Shown: in pieces, positions 54,078 through 62,988 of the stretch
Numbering within the stretch: position 1 is the stretch's first letter
How the letters are laid out: each line of letters starts with the position of its first letter
Assembly (NCBI RefSeq): GCF_023913775.1
Contig: NZ_JAMXAX010000018.1
Coordinates: 1-62,988, forward strand
Origin: Acidovorax facilis
GTDB lineage: Bacteria; Pseudomonadota; Gammaproteobacteria; Burkholderiales; Burkholderiaceae_C
DNA length: 62,988 bases
Reading direction: 5' to 3'
The notes under the pieces: generated by a model
What the model saw: only the letters and a program-made list of their open reading frames with translations
The model's database searches: none
What the model was told of the DNA's origin: nothing
Translations under genes and position numbers: made by a program

Positions 54078-55280
54078 ATGATCCGAACGACAGCCCCCAC
54101 GGGCTCTTCCTGTTGCTCACCGTCCGCGGATGCCTCTCTCGATGAAGTGGCCTCGCGGGAACTCGAGGCGTTCGTCCGCGGCCAGGATCCGGTCGACGTC
54201 GCCGCGACGGACTGGCACACGCGCCGGGAGCAAGGGCTCAGCGCCATCGAGGAGGCCGAGTTCCAGGCCTGGCGAGCAGTTGATCCGGCGCACGCAAGAG
54301 CCTGGGCACAGGTGGACGACAGCATTCGCCTGCTTCGCAGCATGCCGGCAGAGCGGGTGGCGCATCTGCTGCGCGCGTCCCGTCGCGGGGTTCCTCCACG
54401 CCCGGCAGAGAGTTCACCCCAGCCGAGCATCGACACCCCAGCCATCGGGCAAAAGCGGCGCACGCGCAATGACCCGTGGCGCTCACCCGCGCCGAGCGCC
54501 CGCTCATGGTGGCCGCGCGGTTTCGGCGCCGGGGTCGCAGCGCTTTGTGGCGTTTGCACCATGGCCGCCGGCATTGCCTGGTATCAGTGGACACAGCCGA
54601 CCTTTGCCAACACCTACGCAGCGGAGCAAGGTCAGCGGCTGGACGTGCCGCTGCCCGATGGCAGCCACCTGACGCTCGACGCGGACACCCGCCTGGAAGT
54701 CTCGCTCTACCGCAATCGACGTGAAGTCCGCATGGCGCATGGCCAGGCCATGTTCAACGTGGCGCCGGACACCGCCAAGCCCTTTGACGTTCTGGCCGGC
54801 CCTGCCCGCGTCACGGTGGTGGGCACGCGCTTTGCCGTCCGCTACATGAAGGACGGCGCCGATGCCGGAACCGTGAACGTGGCAGTGGAGGACGGGCGCG
54901 TCAGGGTAGCCGATGTGACCATCGACGCCCGCGGCCAGCCGAGTCCCCAACTAGTAGAACTGTCTGCAGGCCAGGGCGTCCAGGTCTCGCTTTCTGGTCA
55001 GATGAGCCAGGTCTCCTCCATCTCCCCTGCCGGCATTGCCCCCTGGCGGCAAGGGTTGGTGCGCTTCACGAACACCCCTCTGTCCGATGCGGTGCACGAA
55101 CTGGAGCGTTACCACGCCACCCGCCTGGTGATCCGGGATCCGGAAGTCGCAGCATTGCGCATCGGTGGCAGCTACCAGATCGGCCGCCCGGACATCTTCG
55201 CACGTGTGCTGCCGCAGATTCTCCCGGTACGCCTGGTCGCGCGGGACGACGGCAGCACCGAGGTCGTCAAGGCGCGCTGA
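54078..55280 (+). CDS. FecR-type anti-sigma/sigma regulator
   Basis: This 400-residue protein has a cytoplasmic N-terminal domain of FecR type (DWHTRREQGLSAIEEAEFQAW, FQAWRAVDPAHARAW), one membrane segment (GFGAGVAALCGVCTMAAGIAW, about residues 150-170) and a periplasmic FecR domain (LDVPLPDGSHLTLDADTRLEV, VVGTRFAVRYMK). FecR proteins carry the signal from an STN receptor to the sigma factor. It is longer than usual (about 320), because of a Pro/Arg-rich linker. It follows the sigma gene by 71 bases and precedes the receptor. Confidence 0.85.
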   Translation: MIRTTAPTGSSCCSPSADASLDEVASRELEAFVRGQDPVDVAATDWHTRREQGLSAIEEAEFQAWRAVDPAHARAWAQVDDSIRLLRSMPAERVAHLLRASRRGVPPRPAESSPQPSIDTPAIGQKRRTRNDPWRSPAPSARSWWPRGFGAGVAALCGVCTMAAGIAWYQWTQPTFANTYAAEQGQRLDVPLPDGSHLTLDADTRLEVSLYRNRREVRMAHGQAMFNVAPDTAKPFDVLAGPARVTVVGTRFAVRYMKDGADAGTVNVAVEDGRVRVADVTIDARGQPSPQLVELSAGQGVQVSLSGQMSQVSSISPAGIAPWRQGLVRFTNTPLSDAVHELERYHATRLVIRDPEVAALRIGGSYQIGRPDIFARVLPQILPVRLVARDDGSTEVVKAR

Positions 55281-55324
55281 CCGCAAGACCACCCGGCCCT
55301 GTAAGAAAAAGTTGCGGAAAGGGG

Positions 55325-55351
55325 TGTACATCTGGACTGGTCGCGCGTCTT
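55325..55351 (+). promoter_or_regulatory. Degenerate OrbS/PvdS-type promoter for the receptor
   Basis: TGTAC, a 16-base spacer and CGTCTT have the same layout as the four perfect sites, but the -35 has two mismatches to TAAAC. CGTCTT ends 54 bases before the receptor start. It probably serves the receptor at lower strength or needs an activator. Confidence 0.45.
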
Positions 55352-55405
55352 TAAGAGTAGTGAGACTTATTTTCATTCACACTACTGCTTAAGGAATAGA
55401 CCTCG

Positions 55406-57829
55406 ATGCGCCACCCGCACCTCCTCTTCAACCCCGCACCACTCACCCTCGCCATCGCCCTGGCCATCAGCACTCCCGGGCTCGTTCATGCCCAGGCCGC
55501 TACCACAGACAAGCCAGTGGCCATCTCCATTGCGGCGCAACCGCTCGACGCCGCACTGAACGAACTCGCCGCAGCCACGGGCGTTCCCGTGGCCTTCTCC
55601 CCTGCCTTGGTCGCAGGCAAGAAGGCGCCAGCGGTCAAAGGCAACCTGACCCCGCGCGAGGCCGTCAATCAACTCCTCTCCGGCAGCGGGCTTGTGGCCA
55701 CGCAGGAGGGAGGGTCCATGGTGATCAAGGCCGCCCGGTCACCTGGCGAGCAAGGGGCAATGCTGCCAACCGTGACAGTGAAGGCGGCGGCGGAGACGGA
55801 AACAGCTACCGGGCCGGTGCGGGGCTATGTCGCCAAGCGCAGCACCACCGGCACCAAGACAGATACGTCGATCATCGAGACTCCGCAGTCGATTTCCGTC
55901 CTTGGCAGACAGGAGATGGAAGACCGAGGCGCTCTTTCCGTCATGGAGGCTTTGCGCTATGTCCCCGGTGTCGTTGGCGAGCGGGCCGGCGTGGACACTC
56001 GTGGACAGGAAGACTGGCTCAATTTACGTGGGTTCTCGGGTTTCGGCACATCGCTCTATCAAGATGGCCTGCGGATGAACACCGATGCCAACAACTACAC
56101 CAACCAACGCAGCGAATCATATGGCCTGGAGCGCGTCGAGGTGCTGCGTGGACCTGCGTCGGTTCTCTACGGTAAGGGCGATGCTGGCGGCATCGTTAAC
56201 CGCGTCAGCAAACGGCCGCGAACCGATGCGCCTCGCGAGGTGGAGGTGCAATTCGGCAACCGCAACCGCCGACAGCTTGCGGCAGACATCGGCGGTGCAG
56301 CGGACGAACAGGGAACGGTGCTGTATCGGGTGGTTGGACTCGGTGTAGCCGCCGATACGCAAGACGAATACGCCAACGGAGATGCTGTATCAAATAGCCG
56401 TATGTACTTGGCCCCCTCTCTGATGTGGGCTCCATCGCAGAACACCTCACTAACAATCCTGTCCGAGTTTTTCCGAGATCGCAATGACGGATTCGCGTTT
56501 CGCTATTCGCCGCCCGGCGCCTCTTCCCGAAAGGCCTCGTCCGTACTAGTTGGCGAACCCAGTTTCACGGGTTATGACCAAGATCAAGCAGCTATTGGCT
56601 ACCAGTTCGAGCACCGATTGAATGACAGCTGGACTGTGCGGCAGAACACACGCCTGTCAAATATCGATGTCACTTACCGCCGCATCACAGCGCGTAGTTT
56701 GGCAAGCGATGGGCGCACCCTCGCCCGACGCGTACGCGTGTTTGAAGAAAACAGCAAGCAACTGGCCATCGATACGCATATTGAGGGTCGTCTCAACACT
56801 GCCGACGTAGAACACAAGTTGCTATTCGGCCTGGATGCCGAACGCCTGAAGACGAGCAATCTGGCCTTTTCAGGCGAAGTAGGGGCGCTGGACATACTGA
56901 ACCCGGTTTACGATCAAGCGACGACCGTGTCACCAACGGCCGACATCGGCGACTCCAGGCAGCACTTCCACCAGTGGGGTTTCTATGCGCAGGATCAGAT
57001 GCGCTTGAACCGAAACTGGTTGGTCACGCTGGGCGGACGCATGGATTGGACCTCAGTTGAATCGCTCGATCACATGGCCGATACAGCAATTGAGCAGAAA
57101 GACAACAAGTTCACCGGGCGTCTGGGCATCAATTACATCACCCAATCTGGGTGGACCCCCTACTTCAGTTACGCCACTTCCTTCTTGCCAACTCTGGGCC
57201 TAGATGCCAATGGTAACACCTTCAAACCGACGCAGGGTAAACAGTACGAAGTTGGTGTCAAGTATTCCCCTGACAGCGGGCGCAGCCTTTTCACGGCGGC
57301 ATTGTTCGACCTGCGCAAGAACAATGTGCTGACTATCGACCCAGATGACCCCGACTTCCAGGTACAAAAGGGGGCCATCCGATCGCGGGGTCTCGAGCTT
57401 GAGGCGAAAACCCCCATCGCCAGAGGCCTAGACCTGCTCGCCAACTACACCTACAACGACGTCAAAATCACTAAGAGCAACGACGTTGACCTGGGCAAAA
57501 CTCCGACTGCGACGCCTACGCAGACGGCATCGGCATGGCTGAACTACCGCTTTCAAGCGGGTGACTGGCGTGGCTTGGGTATCGGACTTGGAGTACGGCA
57601 TGTCGGCTCCACATACAGTGATGAGGCAAACCAGTCTCGCACTCCGTCATTCACACTGTTTGACGCAGCCATCAGTTACGACACCGGCCCATGGCGTTTG
57701 GCACTCAACGTAAGCAATCTGATGGACAAGGAACATGTGGTCAACTGCATCGAATCAGTCGGTGGGAGCAAGATATGTAAATACGGCCAAGAACGGACAG
57801 TCGTGCTCAGTGCCAAGTACCGGTTCTGA
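55406..57829 (+). CDS. TonB-dependent siderophore receptor with STN signalling domain
   Basis: This 807-residue receptor has a signal peptide (to about residue 30) and an STN domain (VAISIAAQPLDAALNELAAATGVPV). A plug follows (PQSISVLGRQEMEDRG, VEVLRGPASVLYGKGDAGGIVNRVSKRP), then a barrel ending in Lys-Tyr-Arg-Phe. It resembles FecA/FpvA-like hydroxamate-siderophore receptors and would signal to the FecR-type protein before it. The 5' third is as G+C-rich as the neighbours, while the barrel-coding part after about 56.0 kb is visibly less so. AAGGAA precedes the ATG. Confidence 0.9.
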   Translation: MRHPHLLFNPAPLTLAIALAISTPGLVHAQAATTDKPVAISIAAQPLDAALNELAAATGVPVAFSPALVAGKKAPAVKGNLTPREAVNQLLSGSGLVATQEGGSMVIKAARSPGEQGAMLPTVTVKAAAETETATGPVRGYVAKRSTTGTKTDTSIIETPQSISVLGRQEMEDRGALSVMEALRYVPGVVGERAGVDTRGQEDWLNLRGFSGFGTSLYQDGLRMNTDANNYTNQRSESYGLERVEVLRGPASVLYGKGDAGGIVNRVSKRPRTDAPREVEVQFGNRNRRQLAADIGGAADEQGTVLYRVVGLGVAADTQDEYANGDAVSNSRMYLAPSLMWAPSQNTSLTILSEFFRDRNDGFAFRYSPPGASSRKASSVLVGEPSFTGYDQDQAAIGYQFEHRLNDSWTVRQNTRLSNIDVTYRRITARSLASDGRTLARRVRVFEENSKQLAIDTHIEGRLNTADVEHKLLFGLDAERLKTSNLAFSGEVGALDILNPVYDQATTVSPTADIGDSRQHFHQWGFYAQDQMRLNRNWLVTLGGRMDWTSVESLDHMADTAIEQKDNKFTGRLGINYITQSGWTPYFSYATSFLPTLGLDANGNTFKPTQGKQYEVGVKYSPDSGRSLFTAALFDLRKNNVLTIDPDDPDFQVQKGAIRSRGLELEAKTPIARGLDLLANYTYNDVKITKSNDVDLGKTPTATPTQTASAWLNYRFQAGDWRGLGIGLGVRHVGSTYSDEANQSRTPSFTLFDAAISYDTGPWRLALNVSNLMDKEHVVNCIESVGGSKICKYGQERTVVLSAKYRF

Positions 57830-57976
57830 AGAAATACAAACATCATCCTGAGGCCGCATTGACGATCAGTACTCGATCTGCCGCAACGTCTCGTTGACTT
57901 CGTCGAGATCAAAGGCGATCAGATCGAGTTCCCCCCCCTTGGATCGGCAGCGACAGTTGCACCTGCGCGGCTGCAA

Positions 57977-58325
57977 TGACGTTCCCCCGGAAACCGGACA
58001 GTTCTGAACTACAGGCTGGCCGCTTCTGGGTTGAACTGATCTGCTGTTGACGAATTCGCTCGGGGTCAGGTTGCCGAGCGAGCTGTGTGGACGGTGGTGG
58101 TTTTAGTCGTCCTGCCAAGCCTTCAATTTCTCCCAGGCATCGTGCAGCGTGATGAACTCTTTGACATTGAGGAACTCGTCGCGCAGCCGTCCGTTGAACG
58201 ACTCGATCAGGCCATTATCCGTGGGCTTTCCGGGCCGGGTGTAGTTGAGTTTGATCCCCCGGCGATAAGCCCAATCGTCCAGCGCCTTCGCGGTGAATTC
58301 CGTCCCGTGCAGGACTTCATCTCGG
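57977..58325 (-). pseudogene. IS3-family transposase remnant
   Basis: The C-terminal end of an IS3-type orfB is present: GTEFTAKALDDWAYRRG, TRPGKPTDNGLIESFNGRLRDEFLN, then HHRPHSSLGNLTPSEFVN and PEAASL. A TAA stop replaces the usual Tyr after WQDD, and a one-base shift breaks the frame before QFNPEAASL. The terminal-repeat-like sequence TGACGTTCCCCCGG begins at about 57977. The N-terminal half and the left end are absent, so it cannot transpose. Confidence 0.75.
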
Positions 58326-58397
58326 TGAGTCCTTTGGTTGTCTGGTAAGCGCTCAATAGACCACGCCCTTGCGGCGCCGAGCACTGCCTGACAGCCT

Positions 58398-58427
58398 ACG
58401 TTCCCACGTAGATGAACGTGGGAACGT
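58398..58427. repeat. Perfect 12-base inverted repeat
   Basis: ACGTTCCCACGT and ACGTGGGAACGT are perfect arms six bases apart. The repeat sits at the junction of the IS3 and IS66 remnants, directly before the IS66 gene start. It may be a recombination scar or a transcription hairpin. Confidence 0.7.
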
Positions 58428-58428
58428 G

Positions 58429-58584
58429 ATGTCAGACGCAATGGAGGAGTTGTCGCTGCGGCTTGTAGTCGGTCACAAGCGCGACGGCCGCAGTGTTTAC
58501 GACGAGTCGGCCAAGGCCGAGTTGGTGGCTGCATGCGGCAAGCCCGGTGCTTCGGTGTCGCGTCTGGCGCGCGAGTACGGTTAG
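58429..58584 (+). pseudogene. IS66-family accessory tnpA fragment
   Basis: These 51 codons, beginning MSDAMEELSLRLVVGHKRDGRSVY, resemble the N-terminal part of IS66 TnpA accessory proteins (LVVGHKRDGRR, then EALVEAC and a helix-turn-helix beginning VSRLAREYG). The frame stops where the helix-turn-helix should continue. There is no tnpB or tnpC. It lies just downstream of the NRPS gene's stop on the opposite strand. Confidence 0.6.
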
Positions 58585-58601
58585 GCTCACTGCGCCTTGT
58601 C

Positions 58602-61600
58602 TCATGATAGTGCGTTCAGCGCCGCGTCGAGTTGGCCTGCTAATGTCGGCGATCGGACGATCCCCAGATGGTCGGCGTCGACGCTGTACTGCGTTGAATG
58701 CGGCGCTCGCAACCACGCTGCGAAGCGTGCCCGCTCCTCCTGCGGCCTGCTCGCCGACCACCAAACAGTCGTCGGTGCACACAGGCTAGGCACCTCGCAT
58801 GGCAAGCATGCCGCTGTTTGAAGCACACGCGCGGTGAAGAACATCCCGGTCAGTTCGTCGTCACCCAGTGCTGCATATTCATGAAGCTCCGCTCCGGCAA
58901 TGCGACCGCGCGTGAGCCGGATGAGCCGCGCGACCTGCGATGGATGGTCATCTGTGCGATCGAGCTGCAGGTGCACCTCCTTGTCCGCCGCAATCCAATC
59001 ATGCGCATGCTGCGGCAGCAATATCCCGAGGAAGTTTACAAGTTGCTCGCGCAGTGTGGGGATTGCGGCGGCGGTGTCGTGGGGCACGAACGGATCAATC
59101 GCACCGACGAATGCGACATCCCGCCCCCATGCCGCCAACTGCGCGGCGATCAGTGGTGCGAGCGCGCCGCCGAGCGACCAACCGGCGATCAAACAAGGGC
59201 CGACTGGCTCGTGAATGACGATCGTCTCGGCATGCCGACTGGCCAACTCGGACAAACCGCCAACCACGTCCCGCTGCGTGACCGGCAGGCCGATGAGCTG
59301 GCGCCTACCGCCCAACTCACGGGCGATCAATGTGTAATCGAGTACACTGCCCCAGCCGTCGTGCACGACGAATAACGGCAGCTCACCTGGACAGCGCGCG
59401 TTCAAAGCAACCGTGCGCGAGCCAACGTCACTGTGGCTGCAGTACGCAGCAATCGTCGGCGCAGCAAACAGCCTCCGGAGCCCGGTATGCAACTTGCCTC
59501 CGCGCTCCCGCATCTGCTGGATGACCTTGAGTGCCAACAGCGAGTGGCCACCCAGCTCAAAGAAGTTGTCGTGCCTGCCCACGCGCTCGACACCCAGTAC
59601 CTCCATCCAGATCCGAGCCAGCGCCTCCTCCACCTCGCCTTGCGGTGCTTCGTAGCCCCGCTCAATCCCGAACTCCGGCTCAGGTAGAGCTTTGCGATCC
59701 ACCTTGCCGTTGGCGTTCAGCGGCAGCGCCTCCAGCACCACGATCACGCTGGGCACCATGTAGTCGGGCAATTGCTTGCCCAGCCGCTCGCGCAGCAACG
59801 CGGGATCAATCGCGTGCCCCACAACCGCCGAGATGTAGCCCACCAGCCGCACACCGCCTGGCCCCTCCTTGGCCACCGCCACGGCCTCGCGCACCTCGGG
59901 TTGGGCCAGTAGGTGCGCTTCGATCTCCCCCAACTCGATCCGCAAGCCGCGGATCTTCACCTGGTGATCCAGCCGACCCAGGTACTCGATCTGTCCATCG
60001 ACGTTCCACCGCACCAAGTCACCCGTGCGGTACAGCCGCCCGCCCCGCTCGTCGAACGGATCCGCCACGAACCGTTCCGCGCTCAAGCCCGCTCGGTTCA
60101 GGTAGCCGCGACCCAGCAGCTCACCACCGATGTACAGCTCACCGGCCACCCCTTGAGCGACGAGGTTCAAGGACTCATCCAGCACATAGGCACTGGTCTC
60201 GGAGATGGGGCGCCCGATCGGCACCAGGCTTGCCCTGTCGTCCCGGCACGTCCACTGGGTGACGTGAATCGTGGTTTCGGTCGGGCCGTACAGGTTTTGC
60301 AGGCTCACGCCTGCGAGGCGCCGTAGCGCCTCGCCTTGTGTGGCCACCGGCATGGCTTCGCCCCCGCAAATCACGTACCGCAGCCGGGTCTGCTCTTCGA
60401 TGCCTTCATGGGCCAGGAAGGCCTGCAGCATCGCCGGCACAAAGTTCAGCGTCGTGATCTGGTGTCGGCGGATCAGCTCGGTGATCCGCTCGGGGTCACG
60501 GTGGTCACCGGGGTTAGCCACCACCAGCCGCACCCCTGCCGTCAGCGGCCAGAAGATCTCCCATGCGGACACGTCGAAGCCGAACGGCGCCTTGTGCAAC
60601 ACGGTGTCGGTTGGCGTCAGACCATAGGTTTGCTGCATCCAGCTCATGCAGCTGACCAGAGACCGGTGCCGGATCGCCGCTCCCTTGGGCCTGCCGGTGG
60701 AGCCCGAGGTGTAGATCACATACGCCAAGTTGTCTCCGTGCACCGCCACTTGTGGGTCGTGCTCCGACTCGCCCTCCAACTCCAGCGTGCCTAGCTCAAG
60801 AGCGTCCAGTGCATCCAGACCGGGCAACCGCCTGCTCACATGGCTTTGAGTAAGCAGCAACCCAATCCCGCTGTCTTCGATCATGTAGGCCAGCCGTTCC
60901 GCTGGATACTCCGGGTCCAACGGAACGTATGCCCCGCCCGCCTTCAGGATTGCCAACAGCCCAACCACCATCTCGACCGAGCGCTCCACCGCAATGCCCA
61001 CCTTCGCCTCCGGCTTCACACCCAGCCCGATCAGCCGGTGCGCCAAGCGGTTGGCCCGGACGTTGAGCTCGGCATAGCTCAACTGCTCGTCGCCGAACAG
61101 CAGCGCAGTAGCTTCCGGCCGTTGCTGCGTCTGTCGTTCGATCAGCCGATGCACCGGTTCCACGTCCAGGTACCGCTGCTCATTCACGCCCCAATCGGTC
61201 AGTTGCCGACGCTCCTCCTCGCTCAGGAGTTCGACCTCATCTACCGCCTGCTGCGGGCGTTCGGCCAGCGCCCGCAGCACCGCCACATAGTGCCCCGCCA
61301 TACGTTCGATGGTGCCGGGCTCGAACAGCTCCCGGGCATAGGTGAAGTTCACGTGTACCCGTCCGTCCGCAGCCTCAATGCTGTCCACCGTCAGCTCGAA
61401 CTGCGCCCTCTGCCCACCGAGTTCGTAGTCTTTCAGACTCAACCCGGGCAGTTGCAGCGGTGCTAGTCGGTCACTCCGCTGGTGGTTGAACATGACTTGA
61501 AACAGTGGATTGGCTCCTAAGTCGCGCTCAGGCTGCAACGCCTCCACCAGTTGCTCGAAAGGCAGATCCTGGTGGATCTGAGCACCGAGCGCCACTTCCT

Positions 61601-62690
61601 TGGTTTGCCTGAACACCTGATCCAGACTCATCCGCCTGTCGATGACATTGCGCAGCACCTGCGTGTTCACGAAGAAGCCCACCACTGCTTCGGTCTCCAC
61701 CCGGTGGCGGTTGGCGATCGGAACGCCCACCCGAATATCGTTGTGATCGCTGTAGCGCGACAGCAGTGCCTGCAAGGCAGCCAACAGCGCAATGAAAAGT
61801 GTCGCCCCCTCGTCACGCGCCCGCACTTGCAGTCCTCTCACTAGTGCCGCAGGCAACTCAAGCCTATGGCGCGCCGTGGTGTAGCGCCCGTCCGGCCGAC
61901 GGGGATGATCCACCGGCAATTGCAACACCGGATGCTCGTTACCCAGTTGCGTCTTCCAGTGCTCGAGCTGACACTCTTTCTCCCCGGCTTCCAGCCAGTT
62001 CCTCTGCCACACCGCGTAGTCCGCGTATTGAATTGGCAGTGCCGGAAGCTCGGGATCAAGCCCTTGCACCCGCGCCCGATACTGCGCCACGAACTCGTCA
62101 ACGATCACCTGCAACGACCAGCCGTCCGATACGATATGGTGCATCACAACCGCCAGCACGTGCTCATCGGCCGCCTCCCTGATCACCCCCACCCGCAACA
62201 GAGGGCCTCGCTCTAGGTCGAACGGAGTCTGCTGCAGCCGCGTCACTGCGGCTTGCACCCGCCCGGCCCGCTCTGACGCATCTACTCTGCTCACGTCAAT
62301 TTCTTCGAGATGTACTCCCCCTTCCTTCAGAATCACCTGCTCGGCTAACCCATCCCCGCCCGCACGGAACACCGTGCGCAACGATTCGTGCCGAGCCACC
62401 AGCGCATCAAAGCTCGCCCTCAGCGCACCAGTGTTTAGCTCGCCCTTGAGCTTCAATGCACCGGTGATGTGGTATGCCGTGCTCTCAGGGTCCAACTGCC
62501 ACAGAAACCACTGCCGCACTTGGGCGTAGGAAGCAGGACACAAATCCCATGCCGATTCATCTCGCTTGAGGATCGGAAATTGGCCAATGGCCAAACCCTC
62601 CAGTTTGATCTTTTGGTAGACCGCACGCCTTTGCTCGAAACCAAGCCGCGCGAATCGTTCAGCGATTCGGTAGGTTGTGGGACTGTTCAT
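58602..62690 (-). CDS. Terminal NRPS module (C-A-T-TE)
   Basis: This 1362-residue protein has a condensation domain (about 45-480; MHHIVSDGWS at 183), an adenylation domain (about 500-1010; YTSGSTGRPKG at 663), a thiolation site (FFELGGHSLL at about 1048) and a thioesterase (AGWSLGGALA at about 1170). The specificity code read by alignment to GrsA is DVWNIGLIHK, close to the threonine code DFWNIGMVHK. It is the last module and releases the siderophore precursor. The ATG at 62690 shares one base with the previous gene's stop (TGATG); a GTG lies three bases upstream. Confidence 0.9.
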   Translation of the reverse strand: MNSPTTYRIAERFARLGFEQRRAVYQKIKLEGLAIGQFPILKRDESAWDLCPASYAQVRQWFLWQLDPESTAYHITGALKLKGELNTGALRASFDALVARHESLRTVFRAGGDGLAEQVILKEGGVHLEEIDVSRVDASERAGRVQAAVTRLQQTPFDLERGPLLRVGVIREAADEHVLAVVMHHIVSDGWSLQVIVDEFVAQYRARVQGLDPELPALPIQYADYAVWQRNWLEAGEKECQLEHWKTQLGNEHPVLQLPVDHPRRPDGRYTTARHRLELPAALVRGLQVRARDEGATLFIALLAALQALLSRYSDHNDIRVGVPIANRHRVETEAVVGFFVNTQVLRNVIDRRMSLDQVFRQTKEVALGAQIHQDLPFEQLVEALQPERDLGANPLFQVMFNHQRSDRLAPLQLPGLSLKDYELGGQRAQFELTVDSIEAADGRVHVNFTYARELFEPGTIERMAGHYVAVLRALAERPQQAVDEVELLSEEERRQLTDWGVNEQRYLDVEPVHRLIERQTQQRPEATALLFGDEQLSYAELNVRANRLAHRLIGLGVKPEAKVGIAVERSVEMVVGLLAILKAGGAYVPLDPEYPAERLAYMIEDSGIGLLLTQSHVSRRLPGLDALDALELGTLELEGESEHDPQVAVHGDNLAYVIYTSGSTGRPKGAAIRHRSLVSCMSWMQQTYGLTPTDTVLHKAPFGFDVSAWEIFWPLTAGVRLVVANPGDHRDPERITELIRRHQITTLNFVPAMLQAFLAHEGIEEQTRLRYVICGGEAMPVATQGEALRRLAGVSLQNLYGPTETTIHVTQWTCRDDRASLVPIGRPISETSAYVLDESLNLVAQGVAGELYIGGELLGRGYLNRAGLSAERFVADPFDERGGRLYRTGDLVRWNVDGQIEYLGRLDHQVKIRGLRIELGEIEAHLLAQPEVREAVAVAKEGPGGVRLVGYISAVVGHAIDPALLRERLGKQLPDYMVPSVIVVLEALPLNANGKVDRKALPEPEFGIERGYEAPQGEVEEALARIWMEVLGVERVGRHDNFFELGGHSLLALKVIQQMRERGGKLHTGLRRLFAAPTIAAYCSHSDVGSRTVALNARCPGELPLFVVHDGWGSVLDYTLIARELGGRRQLIGLPVTQRDVVGGLSELASRHAETIVIHEPVGPCLIAGWSLGGALAPLIAAQLAAWGRDVAFVGAIDPFVPHDTAAAIPTLREQLVNFLGILLPQHAHDWIAADKEVHLQLDRTDDHPSQVARLIRLTRGRIAGAELHEYAALGDDELTGMFFTARVLQTAACLPCEVPSLCAPTTVWWSASRPQEERARFAAWLRAPHSTQYSVDADHLGIVRSPTLAGQLDAALNALS

Positions 62691-62988
62691 CACACAGCTT
62701 CCAGGTTATCCATGAAAGCGTCAATTTCGGCCAAGGACGAGGTGCTCTGCGCCCGAGATTCGCCTGCAATCAACGAGGCCATGCTTGTCAAGGTTGGGTG
62801 AGAAAAGACACGGCGGATGGTCAAATCGGATCGCAGCGACGTCTGAATACGCGCCACTATCTGCACAGCCAGCAGCGAATGCCCGCCGAGCTCGAAGAAG
62901 TTGTCGTGCCGGCCCACGCGCTCGACCCGCAGAACCTCGGCCCAGATTGCCGCCAGCGTCTCTTCCACGTCGCCCTGCGGCGGCTCGT
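62690..62988 (-). CDS. NRPS, C-terminal end of the preceding gene (partial)
   Basis: This is the last 98 codons of an NRPS that continues past the right edge. It has a thiolation domain with ELGGHSLLAVQIV (serine for the phosphopantetheine arm) and a short linker. It ends in a T domain without a thioesterase, so chain transfer must go in trans to the condensation domain at 58602. The stop overlaps the start of the next gene by one base, so the two are coupled. Confidence 0.85.
   Translation of the reverse strand, partial: EPPQGDVEETLAAIWAEVLRVERVGRHDNFFELGGHSLLAVQIVARIQTSLRSDLTIRRVFSHPTLTSMASLIAGESRAQSTSSLAEIDAFMDNLEAV

Noticed and set aside
1..62988. CRISPR arrays, tRNA or rRNA genes, and integrase attachment sites
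   Set aside because: I saw no regularly spaced repeat, no tRNA-like cloverleaf with a CCA-type end and no rRNA sequence. By eye alone, short tRNAs or attachment repeats could be missed.

Overview
The window is high-G+C DNA with long uninterrupted genes, wide antisense open frames and Burkholderiales-type siderophore genes. It most likely comes from a betaproteobacterium (Comamonadaceae, Alcaligenaceae or Burkholderiaceae). This is inferred from gene content, because there is no rRNA, tRNA or housekeeping marker.

Positions 1-13.4 kb look like the backbone and accessory part of an integrative/conjugative element. They hold an adenine-type DNA methyltransferase, several element-type unknown genes, a RadC-like JAB protein, a Fic toxin with a DUF6088-like antitoxin, an SbcC/Rad50-like ATPase and an SbcD/Mre11-like phosphoesterase. 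A three-gene MarR cassette sits between the last two, and a protein resembling Gp3-type recombination directionality factors follows. A second element-type block lies at 25.4-31.1 kb: a DUF1173 protein, then a small HTH regulator with twin palindromic operators, a large N6-adenine methyltransferase and a PD-(D/E)XK-like nuclease that look like one restriction or defence operon.

Two metallophore uptake loci flank that block. Locus A (13.7-25.4 kb) has a divergent AraC regulator, a methyltransferase, a TonB receptor, a DmeF-like metal exporter and an overlapping MFS-ABC-MFS-ABC set related to FptX/RhtX and YbtPQ/IrtAB. Locus B (31.8-38.3 kb) has a divergent AraC regulator, a TonB receptor, an O-methyltransferase, an FptX-like MFS and a saccharopine-dehydrogenase-like oxidoreductase. 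Both divergent promoter regions carry Fur-box-like palindromes. A stretch with a MerR regulator, a methyltransferase, a fur remnant, pseudoazurin and Fur follows.

From 41.2 kb to the right edge is a hydroxamate-type NRPS siderophore locus. It has a FhuF-type reductase, a deacetylase, a PvdE-like exporter, a PvdQ-like acylase, an N-hydroxyornithine formyltransferase and an ornithine N-monooxygenase. It also has an OrbS/PvdS-like ECF sigma factor with a FecR-type anti-sigma, a signalling TonB receptor and the terminal NRPS modules, which run leftward off the right end. Four exact promoter-like sites (TAAAC, 16 bp, CGTCTT), in two divergent pairs plus one degenerate fifth, tie these genes into a sigma regulon. 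They also draw in an unknown 97-aa protein and a DUF5916 outer-membrane-type protein.

IS3 and IS66 remnants separate the receptor from the NRPS genes. Almost all genes within each operon overlap by 1-4 bases, which supports the chosen starts and implies translational coupling.
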